The notes beneath the pieces were generated by a model. It saw only the letters and a program-made list of their open reading frames with translations. It was not told where the DNA came from and ran no database searches. DNA of 33,379 bases from Candidatus Peregrinibacteria bacterium RIFOXYB2_FULL_33_20 (GTDB taxonomy: Bacteria; Patescibacteriota; Gracilibacteria; UBA1369; GWF2-33-10). Below are positions 9,022 through 17,356 of the stretch, piece after piece (the first letter of the stretch is position 1; every line of letters starts with the position of its first letter). Both the position numbers and the translations under genes were made by a program. The DNA is taken from assembly GCA_001788835.1 (NCBI GenBank), contig MFXK01000029.1:1-33379 (forward strand). The letters run 5' to 3'.

Positions 9022-9097
9022 TCTTGCCTTAATTTGGCTTGAATAACCTTACCGATTAAAAAAAAAATTATCAAGTTTTTTACGTTCCAGTCATCTC

Positions 9098-9418
9098 TCA
9101 ATCCATAATTAATAAATTTTTCATAAAAGCGGAAAGAGTTGAATATCCCCTTTCCAAAGCTTTTTTTTGAATGATTTTTTTCTCTTCACTACTGACTCTG
9201 AATCTAATAACCTCCTTTTTTTTTGATTCTTTTTTATTTACCAGAATTAAAGCAGGTAAACTGAAAATTACATTAGGCAAATCTTCATTTAGAAACTCCT
9301 GAGCTAAATTTGCTGCTTTGCATTCAATATAAGTACTTTCATTATGATTTTTTTCAATTACATACTTATATTTTTTATTATTTGCAGTAAGGAAACAAGT
9401 TAAAGTTGATTTTTGCAT
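9098..9418 (-). CDS. Ribbon-helix-helix DNA-binding protein (CopG/MobC-like C-terminus)
   Basis: The 106-residue protein ends in a ribbon-helix-helix pattern: strand VIRFRVSSEEKKIIQKKAL, then ERGYSTLSAFMKNLLI, as in CopG/plasmid-mobilisation-type RHH domains. The N-terminal ~65 residues (YKYVIEKNHNESTYIECKAA onward) are not confidently assigned; a degenerate HicB-like fold is possible. No toxin gene is adjacent, so calling it an antitoxin would be unsupported. A palindrome overlapping a TATAAT box lies just upstream (9444-9466) and suggests autorepression. Confidence 0.6.
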   Translation of the reverse strand: MQKSTLTCFLTANNKKYKYVIEKNHNESTYIECKAANLAQEFLNEDLPNVIFSLPALILVNKKESKKKEVIRFRVSSEEKKIIQKKALERGYSTLSAFMKNLLIMD

Positions 9419-9443
9419 GTAAAAAAATAATTGCTACTCTTAT

Positions 9444-9466
9444 GCTACATTATATAGAAATGTAGC
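9444..9466 (-). promoter_or_regulatory. Promoter -10 embedded in a palindromic operator for the RHH gene
   Basis: GCTACAT-N9-ATGTAGC is a perfect 7-bp inverted repeat. The minus-strand TATAAT (9449-9454) overlaps its left half and loop, 30-35 bases before the ATG at 9418. An operator covering the -10 box is typical of RHH autorepressors. Confidence 0.5.
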
Positions 9467-9577
9467 TACAAAATCTAGCATTTTCCCTTCAAAAGCTATG
9501 AAATCTCAATTTTATATCACAAAAGTAAAGTAATAATACAATGATTTGCAGAGATTACATGATAAAATTTAAACAGA

Positions 9578-9619
9578 AAATTTTGAATTAAATTAAAAAT
9601 ATCGCTTAATTCAAAATTT
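9578..9619 (+). promoter_or_regulatory. 13-bp inverted repeat in the clpC leader
   Basis: AAATTTTGAATTA at 9578-9590 is the exact reverse complement of TAATTCAAAATTT at 9607-9619, with a 16-base loop. It lies 25 bases before the clpC ATG. It does not match CtsR or HrcA/CIRCE operators as I know them. It is all A/T except one C/G pair, so chance is a real possibility. Confidence 0.35.
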
Positions 9620-9644
9620 ACAACCTAAAATTTAACACTTATTT

Positions 9645-12272
9645 ATGGACGAACAATTTAATAACCGATTCAACAAATTTACCAAGGAAGCCAAAGCAGC
9701 TTTGATCCATGCCCAAGAGAAAGCCAAAGAAATAAATAGCAGTTATGTTGGAACAGAACATATTTTGATGGGCATTCTCAACCAAAATAACTCTTTGGGA
9801 GCGGCAATCATCAAAGAGTTTGGAGTCTCCAGGGAAAATGTTGAACTGGTGCTAAAAACCGTTGGTAGAATTAGTGGCGCCATGGCTACACCTCAACAAC
9901 AAGGCGGTGGCTTAAGTGGTTTTGCTAAGAAAGTCATTGAAGAAGCAGTAAAATGTGCTCATGATTATGGTCATTCTTTCGTCGGCACAGAACATTTATT
10001 ATTTGCGATAGTAAATCAACAAAATACAGCGGCTACAGTTATATTAGAGAACATGAAAATTAGGATTCAAGATGTAAAAAACAGAATAATTGAAATATTC
10101 AATGAAATGCGCAATGCTCAACAAAATCAAATATCAAATATGCCTAATCCCATGATGAATCCTTTAGAATTTTTCTTAAATGGATTACATGGAGTGCTGA
10201 TAGGAAAAATGCCTGATCAGTATTATAAAGATGCTGAAAATCCACCGGTTGATCCTAACGGTCAGCCAGTTAAGAAAAAATCAAAAACTCCAGCCCTTGA
10301 TTATTTTACTACCGATTTGGTCAAACAATGCCGTGATGGTAAGATTGGCCCTATTATCGGCAGAGAAAAGGATATTGAACGAGTTATCACAATTTTACAG
10401 CGTAAAACCAAAAATAATCCGGTGCTGATTGGCGAGCCTGGCGTAGGCAAAACCGCTGTTATTGAAGGGCTAGCGCAAAAAATCATGAAAGAAGAGATCC
10501 CGGAGAAAATGTTCAACAAAAGAGTGCTTTCTTTAACGATGGCCGCCGTTGTAGCTGGCACTAAATATCGAGGGGAATTCGAAGAAAGAATCAAACAAAT
10601 TATTGATGAAGCCGCTTCCCAAAGTGATGTAATTTTGTTTGTTGATGAGATCCATACTTTAATTGGGGCTGGTAGTGCAGAAGGTTCTCTTGATGCCGCT
10701 AATATTCTTAAACCGGCTTTATCAAGAGGAAAAATTCAATTAATTGGTGCCACTACTATTAATGAACACAGAAAATACATTGAAAAAGATGCAGCTTTAG
10801 AAAGAAGATTCCAACAGGTGGTGGTAGAAGAAAGTACTGAAGACGAAACCTTACAAATCATGTTTGGTATCAGAGAGGGATTCGAAAATCACCATAATTT
10901 ACGAATTGACGATGCCGCCATTAAAGCCGCAGTCAAATTATCCAAAAGGTATGTAAATGACAGATTCCTACCTGACAAAGCTATTGATGTTTTAGACGAA
11001 GCAGCGGCTTTCAAAAGCATTTTTATCAAACCTTCCAACGAAAAAGTAAAAATTTTACAACAAAAACTTACCAAGACTATTCAAGAAAAAGAATCAGCAG
11101 TGTCATCGCAAGATTACGAAAAAGCTGCATTATTACGAACGGAAGAGCTCAAGATTATCGACGAAATCAACGAAAGTAAAAAAATCCAAATTCCACGAAA
11201 TGAAAGACAAAATATCACGGAAGAAGATATAGCCAAGGTTATTTCAAAAATTACCGGTATCCCCATGACTAAATTAATTGAGTCAGAAATTAAAAAATTG
11301 CAGACTTTAGAGGATACAATCAAAAAACATATTATTGGTCAAGATGAAGCAATTACAGCTATTGCTCAGGCTATTCGTCGTAGTAGGACCGGAATATCTA
11401 ATCCTAATCGTCCGATTGCTTCATTTATATTTTTAGGGCCTACTGGCGTTGGCAAAACCGAAGTTGTCAAAACCTTAGCACGGGAAATATATAATGATGA
11501 AGATGCTTTAATTAAAATTGACATGAGTGAATTTATGGAAAGGCACAATGCTTCAAGGTTAACTGGCACTACTGCGGGTTATGTTGGTTATGAAGAAGGA
11601 GGGCAATTAACAGAATCAGTCAGACGCAAACCATATTCAATTATTCTTTTCGATGAAGCAGAAAAAGCACATAAAGATGTGTTAAACATGCTTTTACAAA
11701 TTTTAGAAGATGGTTATCTGACTGACGGCAAAGGTAGAAAAGTAGATTTTCGTAACACTATCATTATTTTAACATCCAACATTGGAGCTCGTTCTTTAAC
11801 GGAAAAGGCCGCTTCTATCGGTTTCAAAATCCCTAAAGATGAATTAATTAGAGCAGAAGAGGCTTTTGAAGAAAAGAAAAAACAAGTATTAGAAGATCTG
11901 AAAAACGAACTCAGGCCTGAATTTATCAATCGTGTCGATAAAATTATTGTATTTAAGCCTCTGACACATGACATGATTAAAGACATAGTCAAACTTAATC
12001 TTAACAAACTGCAAGATCGTTTAAAAGAAAGGAATCTCAGTTTGGACATTAGTAATGATGCCTTGGATTATTTAGCAGAACTCAGTTATGATCCTGATTT
12101 TGGCGCCAGACCAGTACGAAGAAAATTAGAAGAATTAGTGGAAAATCAGTTAACAGATGGTTTGCTAGAAAGAAAATTCTTAGATAATGACAAAATTAAT
12201 ATTAGCAAAAACAATAACGCCATTGTTCTTATCAAGAAGAAAGTTCGCACGACTAAAAGTGAGAAAAAATGA
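9645..12272 (+). CDS. clpC: AAA+ unfoldase ClpC
   Basis: The 875-residue class I Clp ATPase has two Clp_N repeats in residues 1-150 (each with a GTEHILMG/GTEHLLFA block). AAA domain 1 has Walker A GEPGVGKT near 263 and Walker B ILFVDEIHTL. A UVR-type linker at ~482-515 (DYEKAALLRTEELK) marks ClpC rather than ClpB. AAA domain 2 has Walker A GPTGVGKT near 598 and Walker B ILFDEAEKAH, followed by the D2 small domain (PDFGARPVRRKLEELV). It unfolds substrates for ClpP or acts as a chaperone. ClpP, McsA/B and CtsR are not in the window. All catalytic motifs are intact. It is convergent with the exported protein at 12280. Confidence 0.95.
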   Translation: MDEQFNNRFNKFTKEAKAALIHAQEKAKEINSSYVGTEHILMGILNQNNSLGAAIIKEFGVSRENVELVLKTVGRISGAMATPQQQGGGLSGFAKKVIEEAVKCAHDYGHSFVGTEHLLFAIVNQQNTAATVILENMKIRIQDVKNRIIEIFNEMRNAQQNQISNMPNPMMNPLEFFLNGLHGVLIGKMPDQYYKDAENPPVDPNGQPVKKKSKTPALDYFTTDLVKQCRDGKIGPIIGREKDIERVITILQRKTKNNPVLIGEPGVGKTAVIEGLAQKIMKEEIPEKMFNKRVLSLTMAAVVAGTKYRGEFEERIKQIIDEAASQSDVILFVDEIHTLIGAGSAEGSLDAANILKPALSRGKIQLIGATTINEHRKYIEKDAALERRFQQVVVEESTEDETLQIMFGIREGFENHHNLRIDDAAIKAAVKLSKRYVNDRFLPDKAIDVLDEAAAFKSIFIKPSNEKVKILQQKLTKTIQEKESAVSSQDYEKAALLRTEELKIIDEINESKKIQIPRNERQNITEEDIAKVISKITGIPMTKLIESEIKKLQTLEDTIKKHIIGQDEAITAIAQAIRRSRTGISNPNRPIASFIFLGPTGVGKTEVVKTLAREIYNDEDALIKIDMSEFMERHNASRLTGTTAGYVGYEEGGQLTESVRRKPYSIILFDEAEKAHKDVLNMLLQILEDGYLTDGKGRKVDFRNTIIILTSNIGARSLTEKAASIGFKIPKDELIRAEEAFEEKKKQVLEDLKNELRPEFINRVDKIIVFKPLTHDMIKDIVKLNLNKLQDRLKERNLSLDISNDALDYLAELSYDPDFGARPVRRKLEELVENQLTDGLLERKFLDNDKINISKNNNAIVLIKKKVRTTKSEKK

Positions 12273-12279
12273 TTCCCCC

Positions 12280-12990
12280 TCACTGACAACTAGTAGATAA
12301 GGTCTCAATTTCCGTTTTCAGAGTATTAATTTCTGTCCGGATTTCCTGGGGATCAAAATTTGCAAGCTTAATCTGCATCTCTTCTTTACTTAACTTCTGC
12401 TGATCTTCTAACTGATTTTCGTATTCGTCTAATTTAGATTTCAAGATGCCTAGTTGGATTTGGGCTTGAGTAATATCAGCACCGCATGTTGTCTGTAAAA
12501 CCAACAAAGCGCTATCTGCTTTATTAATAAATATATCTACATTTTTCAAAGCAATTACCTGAGCATCAAAAACAACTTTTTGCATTTCTACTACTAAAGC
12601 ATTAGCAATATCTTTTAAATCATCAATATTTTTAGCTTGTTTCAATTTAGTATCTTCATCTTGCAAAAATTTATCCAAATCATCCAGCTCCCCACGAAGT
12701 TGATCAACAATATCTTGAGGCATTTTAATTTGTAAATCTAACGCTTGATTCACATTAACAATAATTTCATTACCTTTATTAATAGCTTTTCCCAGTATTG
12801 TATAAAATATTTGATAAACTTTGGCACTAATTTGATTTTCCACTTCATCTGGTAGGTTTTGTTGAATTTGCTGAAGTTTTTCTTGTGCCTGAGAATTGCT
12901 TATTTTGCTTTTCAAATCAGCATTAGCTTGAACAGAGAAAACTGATATAAGGATTAAAGTTAAAAAAAATATTTTTAAAAATTTATTCAT
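12280..12990 (-). CDS. Exported coiled-coil protein, unknown function
   Basis: The 236-residue protein starts with a clear signal peptide (MNKFLKIFFLTLILISVFSV, then QANA with likely cleavage after ANA at ~24). The mature part is almost wholly helical and rich in Gln, Asp, Glu and Lys, with coiled-coil character (LRGELDDLDKFLQDEDTKLK; a C-terminal ENQLEDQQKLSKEEMQIKLA stretch). Two Cys are far apart (TTCGAD and a final STSCQ). I recognise no domain. It lies 29 bases downstream of a small lipoprotein gene on the same strand, suggesting an envelope pair. Confidence 0.6.
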   Translation of the reverse strand: MNKFLKIFFLTLILISVFSVQANADLKSKISNSQAQEKLQQIQQNLPDEVENQISAKVYQIFYTILGKAINKGNEIIVNVNQALDLQIKMPQDIVDQLRGELDDLDKFLQDEDTKLKQAKNIDDLKDIANALVVEMQKVVFDAQVIALKNVDIFINKADSALLVLQTTCGADITQAQIQLGILKSKLDEYENQLEDQQKLSKEEMQIKLANFDPQEIRTEINTLKTEIETLSTSCQ

Positions 12991-13019
12991 ATAGAAAATG
13001 ATTGAAATTATTAATTAAA

Positions 13020-13238
13020 TTATTGAGCGTTTTCAGCCTGCGCTTCCGCCTCAGAAATGTTTTGAGTGGTGTTGTTCAAAGTATTAATTTGCGATACTAT
13101 ATCAAATATAGTATTCACATTTTCAAAAGATTGGTTAAATTCCTCCACTTCTGGTGGTAAAGCTAGCTCCTTTTTACATGAAACCATAATAATCAAAACC
13201 GTCAGTAATAAAAATAACAAGAAAAAACTCTTACGCAT
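13020..13238 (-). CDS. Small lipoprotein, unknown function
   Basis: The 72-residue protein has a type II signal peptide with charged start MRKS, a long hydrophobic core and a lipobox-like MVSC with Cys at about 21. The mature ~50 residues are acidic and Asn/Gln-rich (INTLNNTTQNISEAEAQAEN). It is probably cotranscribed with the exported coiled-coil gene 29 bases downstream. Confidence 0.6.
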   Translation of the reverse strand: MRKSFFLLFLLLTVLIIMVSCKKELALPPEVEEFNQSFENVNTIFDIVSQINTLNNTTQNISEAEAQAENAQ

Positions 13239-13577
13239 ATTTGAAAGTATTTAGGATAATTGTATTGTAAAACTAAAAAAAATATAGGCAAGAGGTTTTC
13301 TGGAATTCTGCGAATTCAGATAAGATATTTTTTGAAACTAAAACTGGGGTGAGAGGGGTTTTATTTTTGTTTTTTTTGAAACTTTGTTTTTGTTAATTTT
13401 ATTTTTGTTTTTTTTGGGATTCTTTTTACTTAAGTTTGAAAGTAAAAAGAAAATTTTCTCACCCCAGTTCTAAATTTAAAATATTATTTAAGACTATAAA
13501 TAAATCTTTTAAGTTTATCATTTTTATGTTTAAATTTCAATACCACTAACGGTTTGGAAATTTAATATTCTTTTTTT
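13239..13577. repeat. 339-base gap holding a nested inverted-repeat element (13341-13470)
   Basis: No gene is visible. A perfect 13-bp inverted repeat, AACTGGGGTGAGA at 13342-13354 and its complement at 13457-13469, encloses ~100 bases. Inside are two copies of a TTTTATTTTTGTTTTTTTTG tract (13359 and 13397, 38 bases apart) and a smaller hairpin TCTTTTTACT/AGTAAAAAGA (13421-13450). Another short hairpin (TCTGGAATTC-TGC-GAATTCAGA) lies at 13299-13320. The whole could be a miniature mobile element or a structured RNA. The GGGGTGAGAGGGG core is reminiscent of the GAGAGGG repeats elsewhere. Confidence 0.6.
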
Positions 13578-14144
13578 ATGAATGGTAAATTGTATCTGAT
13601 TGTGGGCCCGTCAGGCGCTGGCAAAGGCACCATTATTGAGGGCATTAAGCAAAATTTCCCTGATATTATTTTTCCTTTATCCTGCACCACACGTGAGATG
13701 AGGCCAACTGAAAAACCAGGGCAGGTCTATTTCTTTATTTCCAAAAAAGAATTTATGAAACGGATTGAGAATCATGAATTCCTGGAATGGGCTCACGTTC
13801 ATGGTCGAGACAGTTTTTATGGGACACTAAAAGCTCCCATTCTTAAGGCTTTACATTCCAACAAAAAAATCTTAAGAGAAGTAGATATACAAGGAGCTCA
13901 ATCTATTCGTGAACTTATTCCTGCCAAGAATCTTTGTACTATTTTCATTACTGTTCCTGATTGGAGTATTTTGGAAAACAGAATATTAAGGCGTTGCCAA
14001 ATGTCTCACGAAGAATTGACAAAAAGAAAATTAAGTTTTATAAAAGAAATGGAATTTGCGAGAGAATGTGATTTCATTGTTCACAGTAATGAAGGTAAAA
14101 TCACAAAAGCAATTAATGAAGTTATTAAAATCATAAATAAATGA
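13578..14144 (+). CDS. gmk: Guanylate kinase
   Basis: The 188-residue enzyme phosphorylates GMP to GDP with ATP. P-loop GPSGAGKGT is at 9-17, the GMP-binding block SCTTREMRP near 35 and GQVYFFISKKEF near 48. YGTLKAPI matches the family YGT....V and REVDIQGAQ matches the LEIDVQGA block. The lid region (NRILRRCQMSHEELTKRK, compare R...R..D....I..R) is diverged but present. Length is slightly short of the usual ~200. No SD motif is seen. Confidence 0.92.
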   Translation: MNGKLYLIVGPSGAGKGTIIEGIKQNFPDIIFPLSCTTREMRPTEKPGQVYFFISKKEFMKRIENHEFLEWAHVHGRDSFYGTLKAPILKALHSNKKILREVDIQGAQSIRELIPAKNLCTIFITVPDWSILENRILRRCQMSHEELTKRKLSFIKEMEFARECDFIVHSNEGKITKAINEVIKIINK

Positions 14145-14215
14145 AACTTTTTGCTCGGCAAAACTATATAAATAATGTATAATCTCAATAAGAAAATATA
14201 AAAATATATATTTTC

Positions 14216-14244
14216 TTGACAAAGTCGGAAATAACAGTTAAGAT
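14216..14244 (+). promoter_or_regulatory. Sigma-70-type promoter for the gene at 14270
   Basis: TTGACA at 14216-14221, a 17-base spacer, then TAAGAT at 14239-14244. The predicted start of transcription is ~14252, giving an ~18-base leader before the ATG at 14270. Confidence 0.6.
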
Positions 14245-14269
14245 AAATTCTAAACTTAAATCCAAATAA

Positions 14270-14785
14270 ATGTCAGACAACAACTCAAAACTCGAATTAA
14301 AAAATAAATTGGAAGTAGACAAAGAGCAGAAAAATGATCACAAAGATGAATCAAATATCCCTACGGGAGCGGATATCAATCAATTTCGTGAGGATTTAGG
14401 CTCTTTAAGTGAAGGTTTGACTGGTAGTGAAACAGTCAGCGAAAGTGCGAACGAAAACCCTTCTGAAAATGCTGCTAGCCAGCATTCATCAAATTCCACT
14501 TCTACCACCGGAGATCAAAAAGCTATTCAAAAATTACAGGTAGGATTAAAAGAAAGCACTCCCAAAAAAGAAAAAATGATTAAAGAAATTAAGAAAGTTC
14601 TAAAAAAAGAAGAAAAAGCTCTAAACAAAGAAATTCATTCATATATGAAAACTAAAGCTTATGATGCCTTAAACAGCGCAGTTGCCAAATTGCGCCAAAT
14701 ATATCTAATGCTGGAAGAATTAGCTTATGCTACTTACGAAAGCATTAAAGGCATGTGGCTAAAAATCGTGCATAAAGTTAATTGA
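14270..14785 (+). CDS. Charged helical protein, unknown function
   Basis: The 171-residue protein has no signal peptide or membrane segment. Residues 1-85 are low-complexity, hydrophilic and Ser/Asn/Glu-rich (ETVSESANENPSENAASQ), probably disordered. Residues 95-171 form a Lys/Glu coiled-coil-like region (KEKMIKEIKKVLKKEEKA) followed by an aromatic helix (YLMLEELAYATYESIKGMW). I recognise no family. It has its own good promoter (14216-14244) and lies upstream of nadA. Confidence 0.6.
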   Translation: MSDNNSKLELKNKLEVDKEQKNDHKDESNIPTGADINQFREDLGSLSEGLTGSETVSESANENPSENAASQHSSNSTSTTGDQKAIQKLQVGLKESTPKKEKMIKEIKKVLKKEEKALNKEIHSYMKTKAYDALNSAVAKLRQIYLMLEELAYATYESIKGMWLKIVHKVN

Positions 14786-14850
14786 TTAAAACACACCTTA
14801 CTTTTTTTATATTTTCATCGTAAAATTAAGATAGATCTTTTAGTATTATT

Positions 14851-15771
14851 ATGGATTTAACCAGTAAACAAAAAACGCTTATTAAGCAAATCAATCAGCT
14901 GAAAAAAGTAAAACAAGCCCTTATTCTTTGTCATAACTATCAAAGACCGGAAATTTATGAAGTGGCTGATTTCATGGGAGATTCCCTAGCTTTATCTATC
15001 AAAGCCAAAGAAACCCAAGCAAAAATAATTATTTTTTGCGGCGTGCACTTCATGGCCGAAAGCGCAAAAATATTAAATCCAGATAAAAAAGTATTACTGC
15101 CAAATATGGATAGCGGATGTGCTATGTCTGATATGATTGAAGGCTTCATGCTCAAAATTTGGAAAAAAGATTATCCTGGAGTTCCCGTTGTTTGTTATGT
15201 AAATACTACTGCTGAAGTAAAAGCGGAAAGTGATATTTGTTGCACCTCAAGCAATGCTGTCAAAATCTGTGCTTCCCTACCTTCAAAAAAAATCTTATTT
15301 GTCCCTGATAAAAATTTAGCAAGATATGTACAATCTAGGCTTCCTGACAAAGAAATTATTGCCTGGAATGGCTATTGCCCTATTCATGATAAAATTGATG
15401 AAAATTACATCAAAAAAGCGCGTAAACTGCATCCCAAAGCAGAAATAATCGTCCATCCTGAGTGTATCACCAGTGTTATTGATTTAGCTGATCATGTCTG
15501 TAGTACCAACGAAATGATTTATGAAGTCGCCAGAAACTCTCAAGCCACAGAATTTGTTATCGCCACTGAATGCGGTATGATCAATCGTTTAATCAAAGAA
15601 TTTCCCAATAAAAAATTCTACACAGTCTGCAATATGTGTTATGACATGAAAAAAAATACCCTAGAAGGTATTATTGATTGCTTAGAAAAAGGTATCAATG
15701 AAATAAAAATTCCAGAACCTATCCGCAAAAAAGCCGAAAAAGCTTTAATGAGAATGCTTAAGATTAAATAA
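14851..15771 (+). CDS. nadA: Quinolinate synthase NadA
   Basis: The 306-residue [4Fe-4S] enzyme condenses iminoaspartate with dihydroxyacetone phosphate in NAD synthesis. Key features are HNYQ near 28 (compare AHYYQ), C90 in MDSGCAMSD, C176 in NGYCPIHD, HPEC near 202, TECGMI near 240 and the C-terminal CNMC (C260/C263). The expected cluster cysteines are present. No nadB is nearby, so the iminoaspartate source is not explained here (aspartate dehydrogenase or salvage is possible). The stop overlaps the nadC start (TAATG), implying translational coupling. Confidence 0.95.
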   Translation: MDLTSKQKTLIKQINQLKKVKQALILCHNYQRPEIYEVADFMGDSLALSIKAKETQAKIIIFCGVHFMAESAKILNPDKKVLLPNMDSGCAMSDMIEGFMLKIWKKDYPGVPVVCYVNTTAEVKAESDICCTSSNAVKICASLPSKKILFVPDKNLARYVQSRLPDKEIIAWNGYCPIHDKIDENYIKKARKLHPKAEIIVHPECITSVIDLADHVCSTNEMIYEVARNSQATEFVIATECGMINRLIKEFPNKKFYTVCNMCYDMKKNTLEGIIDCLEKGINEIKIPEPIRKKAEKALMRMLKIK

Positions 15772-16769
15772 TGTTTAACAGTTCCATTTTCATTTCAAAT
15801 TATTACAAAAATTTTGTTCTAAAATATCTTTTTGAATCTATTGGAAATGACTTATATCCAAATGGAGACATTACAACTAAAGTGATTTTTGGAAATACAA
15901 AAAAACTTGCTACAGCTCAAATTATTGCCAAAGAAAATGGAATAGTCGCAGGCTTTGAAGAAATAAATTGGTTTTTTAGTTCCTTTATGGCATTCCTGCG
16001 GAGGCAGGAATCTAAAAATAATACAATAAATATATTATCGCGGTTTTATAAGAAAGACTCTGAAAAAATTTTTAAAAATGAAAAAATTTTAGAATTTACT
16101 GGTCCGCTTACTTTAATCCTACAAATTGAACGAACAATTTTAAATCTTCTTCAACGAATGTCTGGAATTGCGACAGAAACTTTTAATTTAATAAAAACTC
16201 TTCCACCAAACACACAAACCTTGATTGCCTCAACAAGGAAAACCCCGCTTGGACTAATTGATAAAAAAGCTGTAGTTGTTGGCGGAGGTTTCACTCATAG
16301 ATTAAATTTAAGTGATGCAATTTTGATCAAAGATACACATCTCGACCCATTTGGTCGAGAGAATCTAAATATAATTATTGAAAAAGTTCTAAAAACTCTC
16401 AGCTCTCAGCTCTCAGCTCTCAGCCCTAAATTTATCGAAATAGAGGTTTTAAACAAAAATGAAGCAATTTTAGCCGCCCAAACTTTTCAAAAAATCCTCC
16501 ATAGCACCGTACAAAAGCGGCAATGTCACGTTTTTCCACAACCCATCATAATGCTAGACAACTTTAGCCCAAAGCAAATTAAAGAGACAATAAACGAATT
16601 AAATAAAAAAAATATTCAAGAGAAAATATTAATTGAAGCCTCTGGCGGTATAAATAAAATAAACATTAAAAAATATTTAATCGAAGGGATAGACATTATT
16701 TCACTTGGCTATCTAACTCACTCACCAAAAGCATTGGATCTGAGCATGAAAATATTACAAAAAATTTAA
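15771..16769 (+). CDS. nadC: Nicotinate-nucleotide pyrophosphorylase NadC, with in-frame repeat insertions
   Basis: The 332-residue protein converts quinolinate and PRPP to nicotinate mononucleotide. The family core is intact: NGDITT near 31, AKENGIVAGF near 53, ERTILNLLQRMSGIAT near 120, STRKTPLG near 154, GGGFTHRLNLSDAILIKD near 171, IEIEV near 222, PIIMLDNFSP near 258 and ASGGI. It is ~50 residues longer than usual (~280). The excess falls in three places: a palindrome (residues ~71-85), a four-copy heptamer array (SSQLSALS, 211-218) and a third insert (ILHSTVQKRQCHVFPQ, ~242-257). These positions are likely surface loops, and the catalytic blocks are spared. It overlaps nadA by one base. 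Confidence 0.92.
   Translation: MFNSSIFISNYYKNFVLKYLFESIGNDLYPNGDITTKVIFGNTKKLATAQIIAKENGIVAGFEEINWFFSSFMAFLRRQESKNNTINILSRFYKKDSEKIFKNEKILEFTGPLTLILQIERTILNLLQRMSGIATETFNLIKTLPPNTQTLIASTRKTPLGLIDKKAVVVGGGFTHRLNLSDAILIKDTHLDPFGRENLNIIIEKVLKTLSSQLSALSPKFIEIEVLNKNEAILAAQTFQKILHSTVQKRQCHVFPQPIIMLDNFSPKQIKETINELNKKNIQEKILIEASGGINKINIKKYLIEGIDIISLGYLTHSPKALDLSMKILQKI
15989..16012 (+). repeat. Palindromic repeat (GGCATTCCTGC..GCAGGAATC) inside nadC
   Basis: GGCATTCCTGCGGAGGCAGGAATC is nearly identical to the intergenic copy GTCATTCCTGCAAAAGCAGGAATC at 30468-30491. It is translated in frame as AFLRRQES. Confidence 0.8.
16396..16423 (+). repeat. Heptanucleotide array (CTCTCAG)x4 inside nadC
   Basis: Four perfect consecutive copies of CTCTCAG. 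The array is translated within SSQLSALSP just before the conserved IEIEV strand. Confidence 0.9.
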
Positions 16770-16781
16770 TTTAATTATACT

Positions 16782-17270
16782 TTAAGCTAATATTTGTTCT
16801 AATATTAATTTAATTTCTTCAGAATCAAGTTTATACATTTTACTCGATTCTTCACATCCTAATCTTCCTTCTTGATCTATAATAAAATTATAACAATCAT
16901 CTTCATCGGCTCTTGTAAAATCTTTATCTCCTTGATCATCAACTGGAGGTATAGTGAAATCTACAGTTCCATCATCTAAAATCACTTTGTCAACCGCATA
17001 TTTTAATCCCCCGATTGTTATTTGTTTAGGCCATATTTGCTCATTTAGAGGTAAAGCTTCCCCATCAGCAGTCCCATACAAACATGTTGGTAACTGCATA
17101 AGCTTTTCCAACATATCCTTTGGTAAGGCTTCACTTAATAAGCGAAGAGAGTCGATTCTTGATCGAACTACACCTTCAGTTACAGGACCTTCAGCTACAG
17201 AACCTTCAATTACAGAATTTTCGGCTACAGGACCTTCAGTTACAGGACTTTCAGTTGTCAAAGTATTCAT
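16782..17270 (-). CDS. Acidic protein with N-terminal pentapeptide tandem repeats, unknown function
   Basis: The 162-residue cytosolic protein opens with about six five-residue repeats of type EGPV(T/A) (TESPVTEGPVAENSVIEGS, then VAEGPVTEGV). These are encoded by imperfect 15-bp direct repeats at about 17170-17260, a minisatellite likely to vary in copy number. The rest (residues ~38-162) is an acidic globular-looking domain (KQITIGGLKYAVDKVIL, DDCYNFIIDQEGRLGCE) ending in a helix. I recognise no family. A promoter with TTGACA lies at 17306-17334. Confidence 0.6.
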   Translation of the reverse strand: MNTLTTESPVTEGPVAENSVIEGSVAEGPVTEGVVRSRIDSLRLLSEALPKDMLEKLMQLPTCLYGTADGEALPLNEQIWPKQITIGGLKYAVDKVILDDGTVDFTIPPVDDQGDKDFTRADEDDCYNFIIDQEGRLGCEESSKMYKLDSEEIKLILEQILA

Positions 17271-17295
17271 AATTTTTTAAATAAAAATTAATTAA

Positions 17296-17334
17296 GGACA
17301 AATAAACAATAAACCTTATTTGCCTTTTTGTCAA
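17296..17334 (-). promoter_or_regulatory. Promoter overlapped by an inverted repeat
   Basis: On the minus strand TTGACA (17334-17329) is followed by a 17-base spacer and TATTGT (17311-17306), ~36 bases before the ATG at 17270. The spacer and -10 lie within a hairpin (GGCAAATAA...TTATTTGTCC, 17296-17324). This could be an operator for this gene or the terminator of the hisS-like gene upstream. Confidence 0.45.
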
Positions 17335-17356
17335 TATTTTGTGTAAAGCACGAAAA

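Noticed and set aside
14148-14163. Terminator after gmk (TTTGC-TCG-GCAAA)
   Set aside because: The stem is only 5 bp and there is no following T-run.
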